Made by a program: the position numbers and the translations under genes. A stretch of 64,000 bases of DNA, taken from contig CAVVQM010000006.1 in assembly GCA_963750395.1 (NCBI GenBank), positions 248,001 through 312,000 on the forward strand, given 5' to 3'. The notes under the pieces are model-generated. The model had not been told where the DNA came from and made no database searches. It worked only from the letters and a program-made list of their open reading frames with translations. The stretch's first letter is position 1. Every line of letters begins with the position of its first letter. Positions 1 to 8,726 of this stretch are shown piece after piece. The DNA is from JADJPO01 sp963750395 (GTDB taxonomy: Bacteria; Actinomycetota; Actinomycetes; Actinomycetales; Kineosporiaceae).

Positions 1-2086
1 GAGTACTGGGACTGGCGGGGCAACCATGTGCAGGTCGGCGAGGACGCGATCGTGGCGGTGCTGGCCGCACTGGGCGTCGACGCGTCCAATCCCGAGGCGC
101 GACGGGGCGCGCTGCCTGGACCACCGCCGGGCACCCTGGCGGCATCTGCTCCCCCCGGCGCTCGTGGTCGTCCAGGGCGAGGGCGCCACCTTCGCCGCCC
201 ACCCCGAGCACGGCGAGGCGGTCCAGGTCTGGATCGACCTCGAGGACGGCACCCGCCGCGACGACGTCGTCCAGCTGGAGAACTGGAACCCGCCACAGGA
301 GATCGACGGCCGGCTGACCGGTGAGGCCACCTTCGCCCTGCCCCAGAACCTGCCGTTGGGCTATCACACCCTGCGCGCGCGCAGTGGGGACGACGCGAGC
401 GCGACCCCGGTGATCGTCACCCCGGCCTGGGTCGGGCTGCCGGCGAAGCTGGGCGGGGGCCGGGAGTGGGGCCTGGCCACCCAGCTCTACAGCGTTCGCT
501 CGGCCTCCTCGTGGGGGATCGGCGATCTGAGCGACCTGACCGACCTGACCTACTGGGCCGCCGATCACGGCGCCGGCTACGTGCTGGTCAACCCGCTGCA
601 CGCCGCGGAACCGACCACGCCGATGGAGCCGTCTCCCTACCTGCCCACCTCGCGGCGTTTCACCAACCCCGTCTATCTGCGCATCGAGCAGGTCGAGGAG
701 TTCGCCCAACTGGACCCGGCGGACCGGTCCGCCGTCGACAAGGTGCGCGCCGACGTCCGCGCGCGGCTCTCGGACCGCGACGTCATCGATCGCGACGAGG
801 TCTGGGCGGCCAAGCGCGCGGCGCTGCAGTTGCTGTTCGCGGTCCCTCGCACCGACGGGCGTGAGCTGGCCCTGCAGTCCTACCTGCGCCGCGAGGGGCG
901 TGGGCTCGAGGACTACGCGACGTGGTGCGCCCTGGCCGAGGTGCACGGGTCGCTCTCCTCGAAGTGGCCGGCCGAGCTGCGTCACCCCGACGCCCCCGCG
1001 GTGGGCGCCTTCCGCGACGCCCACCGCGATCGCGTCGACTTCCACGCCTGGCTGCAGTGGCTGCTGGACGAGCAGCTGGCTCGAACCCAGCTCAACGCAC
1101 GCCGGGCGGGCATGTCGATCGGCGTGATGCACGACCTGGCCGTCGGGGTACACCCCCAGGGCGCCGACGCGTGGGCTCTGCAGGACGTCTTCGCCCGGGG
1201 GGTGGCCGTCGGCGCGCCTCCGGACGCGTACAACCAGGGGGGCCAGTCCTGGGCGCAACCCCCGTGGCGCCCCGACCGGCTCGCGGCCCAGGCCTACGGC
1301 CCCTTCAGGGACCTGGTCTCCACCGTGATGCGCAACTCGGGCGGGGTGCGGATCGACCACATCATCGGGTTGTTCCGGCTCTGGTGGATCCCGGACGGAT
1401 GCCTGCCGACCGAGGGCACCTACGTGGGCTGCAACCACGAGGCGCTGATCGGGATCCTCGCATTGGAGGCGCACCGGGCCGGCGCGGTGGTGGTCGGGGA
1501 GGACCTGGGCACCGTCGAACCCGCGGCCCGCGACTACCTGCGGCGCCGGGGCATCCTCGGCACGTCGATCCTGTGGTTCGAGGGCGACTACGAGGACGGC
1601 GGCGGGCCACTTCACGCCGAGCGCTGGCGCGAGTACTGCATGGCCTCGGTGACCACGCACGACCTGCCGCCCACCGCCGGCTACCTGGCCGGGGAGCACA
1701 TCCGGCTGCGACACGAGCTCGGTCTGCTGACCCGCTCGCTCGAGGAGGAACTGGCGATCGACGCCGCCCAGCGCCGCGCCTGGTTGGCGGAACTGCACCG
1801 CAGCGGTCTGCTCCCGGACGCCACGCCCGGCACCGGCCAGGAGGACATCGAACGGACCGTGGCGGCGCTGCACCGCTATCTCACGCGGACGCCGTCCCGG
1901 TTGCTGTGCCTGGCCCTGACCGACGCGGTCGGCGACCGGCGCGCCCAGAACCAGCCCGGGACCGTGGACGAGTACCCGAACTGGCGGGTGCCGCTGACCG
2001 GCCCGGACGGCGAGACCCTGCTGCTCGAGGACGTCTTCACCAGCCCGCGGGCGGCGACCCTGGCCGAGGCGATGCGGGTGCACTGA
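1..2086 (+). CDS. malQ: 4-alpha-glucanotransferase (amylomaltase), 5'-truncated, one frame break
   Basis: The enzyme transfers alpha-1,4-glucan segments between maltodextrins and glucose in cytoplasmic maltodextrin/glycogen metabolism. The GH77 signatures are present: RIDHIIGLFRLWW (nucleophile Asp), GEDLG (acid/base Glu) and TTHDLPPTAGY. An N-terminal beta-sandwich region of the large actinobacterial MalQ type precedes the barrel. The start lies before base 1. The first codons (DWRGNHVQVGEDAIVAVLAA) read in frame 1, while everything after about base 118 reads in frame 2. Removing one C near 115-116 joins them as ALLDHRRAPWRHLLPP, which fits the family. This is probably a sequence error. The gene ends in MRVH at 2086, with no obvious operon partner downstream. 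Confidence 0.93.
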   Translation, partial: STGTGGATMCRSARTRSWRCWPHWASTRPIPRRDGARCLDHRRAPWRHLLPPALVVVQGEGATFAAHPEHGEAVQVWIDLEDGTRRDDVVQLENWNPPQEIDGRLTGEATFALPQNLPLGYHTLRARSGDDASATPVIVTPAWVGLPAKLGGGREWGLATQLYSVRSASSWGIGDLSDLTDLTYWAADHGAGYVLVNPLHAAEPTTPMEPSPYLPTSRRFTNPVYLRIEQVEEFAQLDPADRSAVDKVRADVRARLSDRDVIDRDEVWAAKRAALQLLFAVPRTDGRELALQSYLRREGRGLEDYATWCALAEVHGSLSSKWPAELRHPDAPAVGAFRDAHRDRVDFHAWLQWLLDEQLARTQLNARRAGMSIGVMHDLAVGVHPQGADAWALQDVFARGVAVGAPPDAYNQGGQSWAQPPWRPDRLAAQAYGPFRDLVSTVMRNSGGVRIDHIIGLFRLWWIPDGCLPTEGTYVGCNHEALIGILALEAHRAGAVVVGEDLGTVEPAARDYLRRRGILGTSILWFEGDYEDGGGPLHAERWREYCMASVTTHDLPPTAGYLAGEHIRLRHELGLLTRSLEEELAIDAAQRRAWLAELHRSGLLPDATPGTGQEDIERTVAALHRYLTRTPSRLLCLALTDAVGDRRAQNQPGTVDEYPNWRVPLTGPDGETLLLEDVFTSPRAATLAEAMRVH

Positions 2087-2128
2087 CCCGCGACGGCAGG
2101 GGACAGGACCTTGGCCCGCGCGAGCGTC

Positions 2129-2144
2129 ATACCCCTGTCGGTAT
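2129..2144. promoter_or_regulatory. CsoR/CstR-like palindromic operator
   Basis: ATACCCCTGTCGGTAT has perfect 5-bp arms (ATACC/GGTAT) around a 6-bp centre. It sits 9 bp before the ATG of the AhpD-like gene, which has no Shine-Dalgarno, so the transcript may be leaderless and the site would overlap the promoter. The form resembles operators of the CsoR/FrmR/CstR family (ATACCC...GGGTAT). The identity of the regulator is inference; none is encoded nearby. Confidence 0.5.
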
Positions 2145-2153
2145 GTTCGGTGT

Positions 2154-2516
2154 ATGTCCACACACGAACACGGCAAGGCCGTCCTCGATGACCTCAACCC
2201 GCTGACCCGCGACCTGCGCCGCGCGATCCCCGACGTCTACGCCGGCTTCCGCGACCTGCACCATGCGTCGTTCGCCCCCGGGGCCCTGGACACGCGGGTC
2301 AAGGAACTCATCGCGATGGCGATCGGGATCAGTCAACAGTGCGACGGCTGCATCGCCTCGCACGCCCGCGGTGCGGTCAAGGCCGGGGCGAGCAAGCAGG
2401 AGGCCGCCGAGGCGATCGGGGTGACCATCCTGATGAACGGCGGCCCCGCGACGATCTACGGTCCGCGCGCCTACTCCGCCTTCTGCGATTTCGCGGACGC
2501 CGAGGCCGGCGCCTGA
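2154..2516 (+). CDS. Carboxymuconolactone decarboxylase (AhpD-like) family protein
   Basis: This 120-residue protein belongs to the CMD/AhpD all-helical fold. The redox motif CDGC followed by IASH (about residues 63-70) is the AhpD-type Cys-x-x-Cys...His signature, so a peroxidatic or thiol-disulfide role is more likely than ring decarboxylation. The start ATG has no Shine-Dalgarno and lies right behind a palindromic operator at 2129-2144, which suggests leaderless, repressor-controlled expression, for example in thiol or sulfide stress. The gene is convergent with the membrane-protein gene downstream. Substrate and partner are unknown. Confidence 0.88.
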   Translation: MSTHEHGKAVLDDLNPLTRDLRRAIPDVYAGFRDLHHASFAPGALDTRVKELIAMAIGISQQCDGCIASHARGAVKAGASKQEAAEAIGVTILMNGGPATIYGPRAYSAFCDFADAEAGA

Positions 2517-2587
2517 TCCTCGGATCCGGACCCGCCATGAACGACCCCCCGACCAGCCGGGCCGAATGAGGCAGTCGACCGATTCAT

Positions 2588-3010
2588 TCAGACCGCCGCG
2601 GCCGGACGGAACAGATCCCAGCTCGCAGCGCCGGCCAGCACCCCGCCACCCAGGCAGAGCACCAGACCCGGGCCGGGAAGCCATCCCGACACCCCGACGA
2701 GATTGATCATGTGCACGACCTGCCACAGCGGCAGCACGACACCCACCACCGCCAGGATCGCGGCCTGGACGGCGCTCAGGCGCCGCATCGGGACCAGTGC
2801 GCCGGCCAGCCCCAGCAGACCCGCATAGGAGACCCACAGGCCCGCGCCCCTGATCCCCGAGAAGTTGCCCAGGCCGGTGAGCACCCAGGGCAGGAACGCT
2901 CCGAACAGCGCCATCCCCGAGGCCAGCAGCAGGCGACGCCTGGCCGGTTCCATACGGCGCCGACCGCGGGTCGGGGCGCCGGAGGAGGACACGGGGGAGG
3001 GATCGGGCAT
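2588..3010 (-). CDS. Small integral membrane protein, function unknown
   Basis: The product has 140 residues: a basic, Ser/Pro-rich cytoplasmic N-terminus of about 25 residues followed by four predicted membrane helices. The helices lie around LLLASGMALFGAFLPWVL, AGLWVSYAGLLGLAGALV, AAILAVVGVVLPLWQVVHMI and GPGLVLCLGGGVLAGAA. The FLPW motif and helix layout recall small unannotated actinobacterial membrane proteins, but I recognise no named family. The gene stands alone, convergent with the AhpD-like gene. Confidence 0.6.
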   Translation of the reverse strand: MPDPSPVSSSGAPTRGRRRMEPARRRLLLASGMALFGAFLPWVLTGLGNFSGIRGAGLWVSYAGLLGLAGALVPMRRLSAVQAAILAVVGVVLPLWQVVHMINLVGVSGWLPGPGLVLCLGGGVLAGAASWDLFRPAAAV

Positions 3011-3311
3011 GGGTCGATGCTATGCACGCCTGCCTGCCCACGCAGGACCCGCGCTCTGTCGAACGGTCGGTTTCGCACGTCGAACGGCGGACGACGCGCG
3101 CCGAACGGGGGGTCCACCGGTGCAACAGAGCTGTCGCCGACCGCTTGTCGTGGCAAACACACCGCTGGGCAGTGCTCCGGTGCCGTCCATCGACCGATGT
3201 GACCGGGTGCACATTCCCAAGCCAAAGGTCCGTTGAACCTCACGCCACGGCAGGGTTGCATGACGCCCATCTTGTCTGGCCCTGTGCCCCCAATGGAGGA
3301 GGCGACCCCCG
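3011..3311. other. Intergenic region upstream of the symporter operon
   Basis: This gap between divergent genes contains several spaced CGAACG/CGAACGG motifs between about 3060 and 3105. I see no convincing gene or clear -35/-10 pair. The only strong signal is the GGAGGAGG ribosome-binding site just before the ATG at 3312. Confidence 0.5.
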
Positions 3312-3590
3312 ATGGACGAACAGCAACGCCGGGTCTACTGGCGACGGAATCTCAGACTCATGGCCGTCCTGTTGACGATCTGGGCGCTGGTGTCGTACGG
3401 CGCCGGCATCGTGTTCGTCGAGCCACTGAACAACATCGACTTCCTGGGGTTCCCCCTCGGGTTCTGGTTCGCCCAACAGGGCTCGATCATCGTCTTCGTG
3501 ATCCTGATCGCCGTGTACGTGTGGCGGATGGACAAGCTCGACGCCGAGTTCGGGATCGATGAGTACGAGGGTGAGGTGCATCACCCGTGA
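3312..3590 (+). CDS. DUF4212 protein, small subunit of a sodium:solute symporter
   Basis: This 92-residue protein has two membrane helices (about residues 16-36 and 53-73). The aromatic stretch FLGFPLGFWFAQQGS between them is the hallmark of DUF4212, the small partner of VC_2705-type SSS transporters. A strong GGAGGAGG site precedes the ATG. The stop codon overlaps the GTG of the next gene (GTGA), so translation is coupled and a two-component transporter is expected in the cytoplasmic membrane. Confidence 0.9.
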   Translation: MDEQQRRVYWRRNLRLMAVLLTIWALVSYGAGIVFVEPLNNIDFLGFPLGFWFAQQGSIIVFVILIAVYVWRMDKLDAEFGIDEYEGEVHHP

Positions 3591-5275
3591 GTGACATCCA
3601 GCTCTGGACCCTGATCTTCGCGATCCTCACCTTCAGCCTCTACATCTACGTCGCCTACCGCAGCCGGGTCAGCGACACCGCCGGGTTCTACGTGGCAGGC
3701 GGCGGCATCCCGGCCCCGGCCAACGGCGCCGCGATCGCGGCGGACTGGATGAGCGCGGCCTCGTTCATCTCCCTGGCGGGCATCGTCGCCTTCGCCGGGA
3801 ACGGCTACGGCGGCTCGGTCTACCTGATGGGGTGGACCGGCGGCTACGTGTTGCTGGCCCTGCTGCTGGCGCCGTACCTGCGCAAGTTCGGCAAGTACAC
3901 GATCCCGGACTTCGTCGGTGACCGGTACAACGAGACGGCGCGGCTCGTCGCCGTCGTCGCGGCCATCGTCGTCTCGTTCGTCTACGTCGCCGGGCAGATG
4001 GCCGGTGTCGGTGTGGTCTTCACCCGCTTCCTCGGGGTGAACACGACCACCGGCGTCATCATCGGTATGGCCATCGTGTTCTTCTACGCCGTCCTCGGCG
4101 GGATGAAGGGCATCACCTGGACCCAGGTGACCCAGTACACGGTGCTGATCATCGCCTACCTGATCCCGGCGGTCGCGGTCTCGGCCAAGGTCACCGGAAT
4201 CGCGTTGCCCCAGATCGGGTTCGGCAGAATCCTGGACGAGCTGAACGCTCTGCAGGCCGACCTCGGCTTCAACTCCTACACCGAACCGTTCAGCCAGACG
4301 TCGATGCCGAACATGATCCTGATCACCGCCGCGCTGATGTTCGGCACGGCGGGTCTGCCACACGTGATCGTGCGGTTCTACACCGCCAAGTCCGTTCGGG
4401 CGGCACGATTCTCGGCGCTGTGGGCCCTGTTCTTCATCTCCCTGCTCTACACCACTGCGCCGTCGGTGGCGGCGTTCTCCAAGCTCGAGGTCATCAAGGA
4501 GCTCTCCGGCACCGCGATCGCGGACGTGCCGGCGTGGTTCACCACCTGGGCCGACGTCGGGTTGATCACCTTCAACGACCTGAACGGCAACGGCGCGATC
4601 GACTACCTCGGCGCCGCCGCGGCCAACGAGCTGACCATCAACAACGACATCATCGTGCTCGCCAGCCCCGAGATCGGCGGCCTGCCGGCCCCGATCGTCG
4701 GTCTGGTCGCGGCCGGTGCGCTGGCCGCCGCCCTGTCGACGGCGTCCGGTCTGCTGCTGGTCATCTCGTCGTCGGTGGCCAACGACGTCTACTACAAGAA
4801 GATCAACCCGGGCGCCGACGAGGGCCTCCAGCTGCGGGTCGGTCGGATCGCGATGGCCTGCGCGATCCTGGTCGCCGGATACCTCGGCATCAACCCGCCC
4901 GGCTTCGTGGCCCAAGTGGTGGCTCTGGCGTTCGGTCTGGCAGCGGCCAGCTTCTTCCCCGTCCTGACACTGGGCATCTTCTGGAAGAACTGCACCGCGA
5001 TCGGGGCGATGAGCGGCATGCTCGCCGGTCTGGTCGTCACCTTGGCGTACATGATCTGGACGATCCCGATCTACGGCGGTTCGGACGGCATCTGGAGCAT
5101 CCCGGCCACCGGTTTCGGAACAGTCGGCATGCTGATCAACTTCGCGGTGACGATCGCCGTCTCGCAGTTCACCCCGAAGCCCTCGCCGCTCATGCAGGAG
5201 CTGGTCGAGGAGATCCGCTACCCGGGCAAGACCCAGTTGGTCGCCCAGCACCTGGAGGGCAAGCCGCTCGAGTAG
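3587..5275 (+). CDS. Sodium:solute symporter (SSS family, VC_2705 type), large subunit
   Basis: This 562-residue permease has about 13 membrane helices. SSS hallmarks include the early DWMSAASFISLAG segment (sodium/substrate region), YAVLGGMKGITWTQVTQYTVL, and ALAAALSTASGLLLVISSSV. It begins at a GTG overlapping the DUF4212 stop. Members paired with DUF4212 are related to acetate/pyruvate-type symporters, but the substrate cannot be read from the sequence. Downstream lie a tandem repeat and a nested hairpin separating it from the convergent response regulator. Confidence 0.93.
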   Translation: MSDIQLWTLIFAILTFSLYIYVAYRSRVSDTAGFYVAGGGIPAPANGAAIAADWMSAASFISLAGIVAFAGNGYGGSVYLMGWTGGYVLLALLLAPYLRKFGKYTIPDFVGDRYNETARLVAVVAAIVVSFVYVAGQMAGVGVVFTRFLGVNTTTGVIIGMAIVFFYAVLGGMKGITWTQVTQYTVLIIAYLIPAVAVSAKVTGIALPQIGFGRILDELNALQADLGFNSYTEPFSQTSMPNMILITAALMFGTAGLPHVIVRFYTAKSVRAARFSALWALFFISLLYTTAPSVAAFSKLEVIKELSGTAIADVPAWFTTWADVGLITFNDLNGNGAIDYLGAAAANELTINNDIIVLASPEIGGLPAPIVGLVAAGALAAALSTASGLLLVISSSVANDVYYKKINPGADEGLQLRVGRIAMACAILVAGYLGINPPGFVAQVVALAFGLAAASFFPVLTLGIFWKNCTAIGAMSGMLAGLVVTLAYMIWTIPIYGGSDGIWSIPATGFGTVGMLINFAVTIAVSQFTPKPSPLMQELVEEIRYPGKTQLVAQHLEGKPLE

Positions 5276-5280
5276 ACCCA

Positions 5281-5366
5281 CTGAGCAGTTTCGATCGACT
5301 GAGCAGTTTCGATCGACTGAGCAGTTTCGATCGACTGAGCAGTTCGATCGACTGAGCGGCTCGACC
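5281..5366. repeat. 18-bp tandem direct repeat
   Basis: The unit CTGAGCAGTTTCGATCGA occurs three times perfectly (5281-5334), then once with one T missing (5335-5351), then as a partial, diverged copy. Each unit contains the palindrome TCGATCGA. The array starts six bases after the symporter stop. It may be an extragenic minisatellite or a transcript 3'-end element. Confidence 0.9.
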
Positions 5367-5367
5367 G

Positions 5368-5418
5368 CGGATGCGGTCACCTCGCGGGCGGTACACCGCC
5401 CGGGGGTGGCCGCATCCG
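5368..5418. terminator. Nested inverted repeat, probable bidirectional terminator
   Basis: An outer stem of 14 bp (CGGATGCGGTCACC at 5368-5381 with GGTGGCCGCATCCG at 5405-5418, one mismatch) encloses an inner perfect stem (GGGCGGT/ACCGCCC, 5386-5401). It lies between the convergent ends of the symporter and response-regulator genes. There is no U-tract. Confidence 0.6.
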
Positions 5419-5432
5419 GCGTCGCGGGCCGG

Positions 5433-6581
5433 TCAGTCCTCGACCACGAGCGAGGTGGTGGGTGCGAGCCGTCCGCTGCGGAGCAGCTCGAGGATGCGTT
5501 CGCTGAGCACCTGTCCGCGGGCCATGAGCAGCATCCCGTCGACCCCGTACAGGTCGACCGAGAGGCGCACGCCGGGCCTGACCTCCGCCAGGGTGGTCAT
5601 CGTGGGCTGTCCCCGGTCCTGGGCCTCGTTGCCGGTGGCGAGGGCGGCCACGATGGCCTGGTCGAAGGCGGTCGGGCGGCTCCGCAGGACGTCGAGGGCG
5701 GCCGTCCGGTCGAGCCCTCGTGCCTCCAACCGCTCAAGGGCGAAGACCACCCGCAGGGCCCGGGCACTGCGGGGGACGGACAGGCCGGACTCGGCGTCGA
5801 GATGATGCAGCCGGATCGCGTCGCGGACCTCGTCCAGCTGCGGGATCCGTTGCAGCAGCCGCAGCGAGGTTCGAGGGACGTCGTCGACCGCCCTCTGCTC
5901 CTCCGGAGCCAACGGCCGGCCCTCGACCACCCGGGCGGCGAGTTCGGGGCCCAGCGTGACGGCGCCCAGCTGGGACAGCCCGGCGGCCATCTCCAGAACC
6001 CAGGGATGGCCCAGATCGGGCATGTCCGGCAGCTCCCGGACGATCTGCTGCAGTCGCGGAACCCGCCCGAACGCCGCCGGATTGGCCAGGGCGAGCACCT
6101 CGAGCAGCGTCTCGACGCTGCCTGCCAGGGTCTTCTCCAGCAATTCCGCGAGCCGCTGGTGCAGCACGCGGGCACGCAGCAGGTTGACCGAGCGCAGCAA
6201 CACCTCGGTCGAGTCGGTGGGCTTGGTCAGGTAGTCGTGGGCGCCCAGCGCCAGCGCGCGGTCGCGGCTGGGGTTGGTCAGGTCCGCGGTGACCACGATG
6301 ACGGGCAGGAAGTCCTCACCCGGGCGCTCGCGCAGCCGTTCCAGCACGGCGAAACCGTCCACCGTCGGCATGTGCAGGTCGAGAAGGACCAGGTCCGGTT
6401 CGGTGGTGTCGATCAGCTCGAGCGCCGTCGCGGCGTCCTCACACGTGAGCACCTGGGTGAACCCCGCGGAGCGGAAGGTCCCGGCGAGCACGAGAAGGTT
6501 GATCTCCACGTCGTCCACGATGAGGACCCGCTTGCCGGTCAGGTCACGTGCTTTGGCGGCTTCCTCCACGACAGCGGTCAC
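5433..6581 (-). CDS. Response regulator with degenerate HD-GYP-like output domain
   Basis: The N-terminal receiver domain is intact: acidic pair IVDD, phospho-acceptor Asp in LLDLHMP, Thr in VVTAD and Lys in LTKP. Next comes a helical domain that follows the HD-GYP pattern (RPLAPEEQRAV, LLQRIPQLDEVRDAIRLHH) but lacks the HD metal ligands and the GYP motif: where HDIGK is expected the sequence is SQLGAV. The C-terminal DLYGVDGMLLMARGQVL segment is common after such domains. The start is uncertain; GTG at 6581 directly before the receiver is preferred over the longer open frame, which would run into the divergent helicase. It is unlikely to hydrolyse cyclic-di-GMP and may act by protein contact. 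No histidine kinase is adjacent. Confidence 0.8.
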   Translation of the reverse strand: MTAVVEEAAKARDLTGKRVLIVDDVEINLLVLAGTFRSAGFTQVLTCEDAATALELIDTTEPDLVLLDLHMPTVDGFAVLERLRERPGEDFLPVIVVTADLTNPSRDRALALGAHDYLTKPTDSTEVLLRSVNLLRARVLHQRLAELLEKTLAGSVETLLEVLALANPAAFGRVPRLQQIVRELPDMPDLGHPWVLEMAAGLSQLGAVTLGPELAARVVEGRPLAPEEQRAVDDVPRTSLRLLQRIPQLDEVRDAIRLHHLDAESGLSVPRSARALRVVFALERLEARGLDRTAALDVLRSRPTAFDQAIVAALATGNEAQDRGQPTMTTLAEVRPGVRLSVDLYGVDGMLLMARGQVLSERILELLRSGRLAPTTSLVVED

Positions 6582-6634
6582 GGCCTTGTTCTCGACGTCC
6601 CCGGAGTCGTCCTTGAGCCGTAGGCTGGGTCCCG

Positions 6635-8383
6635 ATGAGCTTCGACGACCTTGGGCTCGATCCGCGCGTTCGGCGAGCCCTGGCCGATGTCGGGTACGAG
6701 ACCCCCTCCCAGATCCAGTCCGCGACCATCCCTGCCCTGCTGGCCGGGCGCAGCGTCGTCGGCACGGCCCAGACCGGCACGGGCAAGACCGCCGCCTTCG
6801 CCACGCCGATCCTGTCGCGCCTGGAGGCCGGCCGCCGCCGCGGGGCACCCCCTCAGGCGCTGGTGTTGGCGCCCACCCGCGAACTGGCCCTGCAGGTCAG
6901 CGAGGCGTTCACCCGCTACGCCGCCCATCTGCCGCAGGTGCACGTGGCACCGGTCTACGGCGGGCAGAGTTACGGCCCCCAGTTGGCCTCGCTGCGCCGG
7001 GGCGCGGACGTCGTGATCGGCACCCCGGGGCGGGTGATCGATCACCTCAAGCGCGGCACGCTCGACCTGTCAACGCTGAGGTTCCTCGTCCTCGACGAGG
7101 CCGACGAGATGCTGCAGATGGGCTTCGCGGAAGACGTCGAGGCCGTTCTGGCCGCGACCCCACCCGACCGTCAGGTGGCCTTGTTCTCGGCGACCATGCC
7201 GCCGACCATCCGCCGGATGATCGAGCGCTATCTGCCTGGTGCGCAGGAGATCTCGGTCCGCGGCGAGACCATGACCGCCTCGGCGACCCGGCAGCGGTAC
7301 CTGTTGGTGCGCCACCACGACAAGCTGGACGCACTCACCCGGATCCTCGAGGTCGAGCCGTTCGAGGCGATCATCGTCTTCGTGCGGACCCGTTCGGCGA
7401 CCGAGCAGCTCGCCGACAAGCTGCGCGCCCGCGGGCTGTCGGCCGCCGCCATCAACGGGGATCTTCCGCAGAACCAGCGCGAGCGGACCGTGGCCGAGCT
7501 CAAGGACGGCCGGATCGACGTCCTGGTCGCCACCGACGTCGCCGCCCGTGGGCTGGACGTCGACCGGATCAGCCACGTCGTGAACTACGACATCTCCACG
7601 GACGCCGAGGCGTACGTGCACCGGATCGGGCGGACCGGTCGCGCCGGTCGCGCCGGGCAGGCCCTGCTGTTCGTCACCCCACGCGAGCGCGGCCTGCTGC
7701 GGATGATCGAGAAGGTCACCCGGCAGCCGATCGAGGAGATGACGCTGCCGAGCGTGGACGAGGTGAACTCGACCCGGGTGAGCCGGTTCACCGCGGCCCT
7801 GGCGGGGATCCTGGAGTCCCATCGCGGTCAGGCGGATTTCGCGACCTTCCGCGACCTGCTCGCCGACTACGCCGTCGAGCACGACGTCGAGGCGCTGGAC
7901 CTGGCGGCGGCGCTGGCGCTTCGGGCCCAGGACGGGGAGTCGTTCCTGCTCCAGCCCGAGCCCGAGCCACACCGGGGTCGGGTGGAGTCGCCCGCCGGAC
8001 CTCACGAGCGCGCCGATACTGCCCGGCGCAGGAAGCCGGCGGCCGAGGCCCGCCCCGAGCCGCGCAGCGGGCCCCGAGTGGCCGGCGCCCGGCGTTCCCG
8101 CACGGACCGATCCTGGGTTCCCTACCGGATCGAGGTCGGCAAGCGGCACCGGATCCAGCCCGGCGCGGTGGTCGGCGCGATCGCGAACGAGGGCGGCCTG
8201 AGCCGGGAGGACTTCGGGCACATCGACATCCGGCTCGATCACACCATCGTCGAACTGCCCGCCAACCTTCCGGACGGCACCCTCAACGCGCTGCGCGCGA
8301 CCAGGATCTCGGGCAAGCTCATCGGCCTGCGCCAGCTGGGCACCATGCCCCGCAAGCCGCGCCATCGGGGACAGCGGCCCTGA
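6635..8383 (+). CDS. deaD: DEAD-box ATP-dependent RNA helicase (DeaD/CsdA type)
   Basis: This 582-residue helicase remodels RNA, typically in ribosome assembly and cold adaptation. It contains motif I AQTGTGKTAA, Ia PTRELA, Ib TPGR, II DEAD, III SAT, and VI HRIGRTGRAG. A DbpA-type RNA-binding domain follows (about residues 490-565, from RSWVPYRIEVG to RISGKLIGLRQL). A basic, proline-rich linker separates core and RNA-binding domain. The gene is divergent from the response regulator with a gap of about 50 bp that must hold both promoters. Confidence 0.95.
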   Translation: MSFDDLGLDPRVRRALADVGYETPSQIQSATIPALLAGRSVVGTAQTGTGKTAAFATPILSRLEAGRRRGAPPQALVLAPTRELALQVSEAFTRYAAHLPQVHVAPVYGGQSYGPQLASLRRGADVVIGTPGRVIDHLKRGTLDLSTLRFLVLDEADEMLQMGFAEDVEAVLAATPPDRQVALFSATMPPTIRRMIERYLPGAQEISVRGETMTASATRQRYLLVRHHDKLDALTRILEVEPFEAIIVFVRTRSATEQLADKLRARGLSAAAINGDLPQNQRERTVAELKDGRIDVLVATDVAARGLDVDRISHVVNYDISTDAEAYVHRIGRTGRAGRAGQALLFVTPRERGLLRMIEKVTRQPIEEMTLPSVDEVNSTRVSRFTAALAGILESHRGQADFATFRDLLADYAVEHDVEALDLAAALALRAQDGESFLLQPEPEPHRGRVESPAGPHERADTARRRKPAAEARPEPRSGPRVAGARRSRTDRSWVPYRIEVGKRHRIQPGAVVGAIANEGGLSREDFGHIDIRLDHTIVELPANLPDGTLNALRATRISGKLIGLRQLGTMPRKPRHRGQRP

Positions 8384-8726
8384 CCCCCCGGCAGATCGAC
8401 CAGCCATCCGCCGCGGCGCCCAGGAGACACGTCACCATGAATCAACATTATCCAACCTGTCAGCACACGTACGGCATGCCCGTCGAGGTGCCGGCCCGCA
8501 GGAATCGGACGGGCTTCTGGTCGGTCTGACTGGTGGCCTGACAGTGTCGATGTGCCCGGAAACGCCCCCGGTGGCCGCGCAGACGAAGGCTTGACTTTCC
8601 GCACATCGAACGCCAGGCTCGAGGCACGAAGTGAGTGGTCGTGCCAGAAAATGTTTACTTTCCCGAGCGTGGCGGCCTCGACCTGTTCGCCGCCCCTTCA
8701 TGATCCTCGCGCGAGGGGTGTGGCGG
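8384..8726. other. Intergenic region with AT-richer promoter-like stretch
   Basis: No convincing gene is visible. The stretch 8436-8455 (around AATCAACATTATCC) and 8645-8665 (AAAATGTTTACTTTCCC) are AT-rich for this genome. A TTGACT at 8591-8596 could be a -35 element, but no good -10 element is correctly spaced. Confidence 0.4.

Noticed and set aside
2560..2590. Possible terminator (GAATGA...TCATTC) between the AhpD-like and membrane-protein genes
   Set aside because: The 6-bp stem has a long loop and low GC content; too weak to call.
3581..5380. 599-residue open frame antisense to the symporter
   Set aside because: Its Asp/Arg/Gly/His-rich translation is the codon shadow of the clearly conserved symporter on the other strand.
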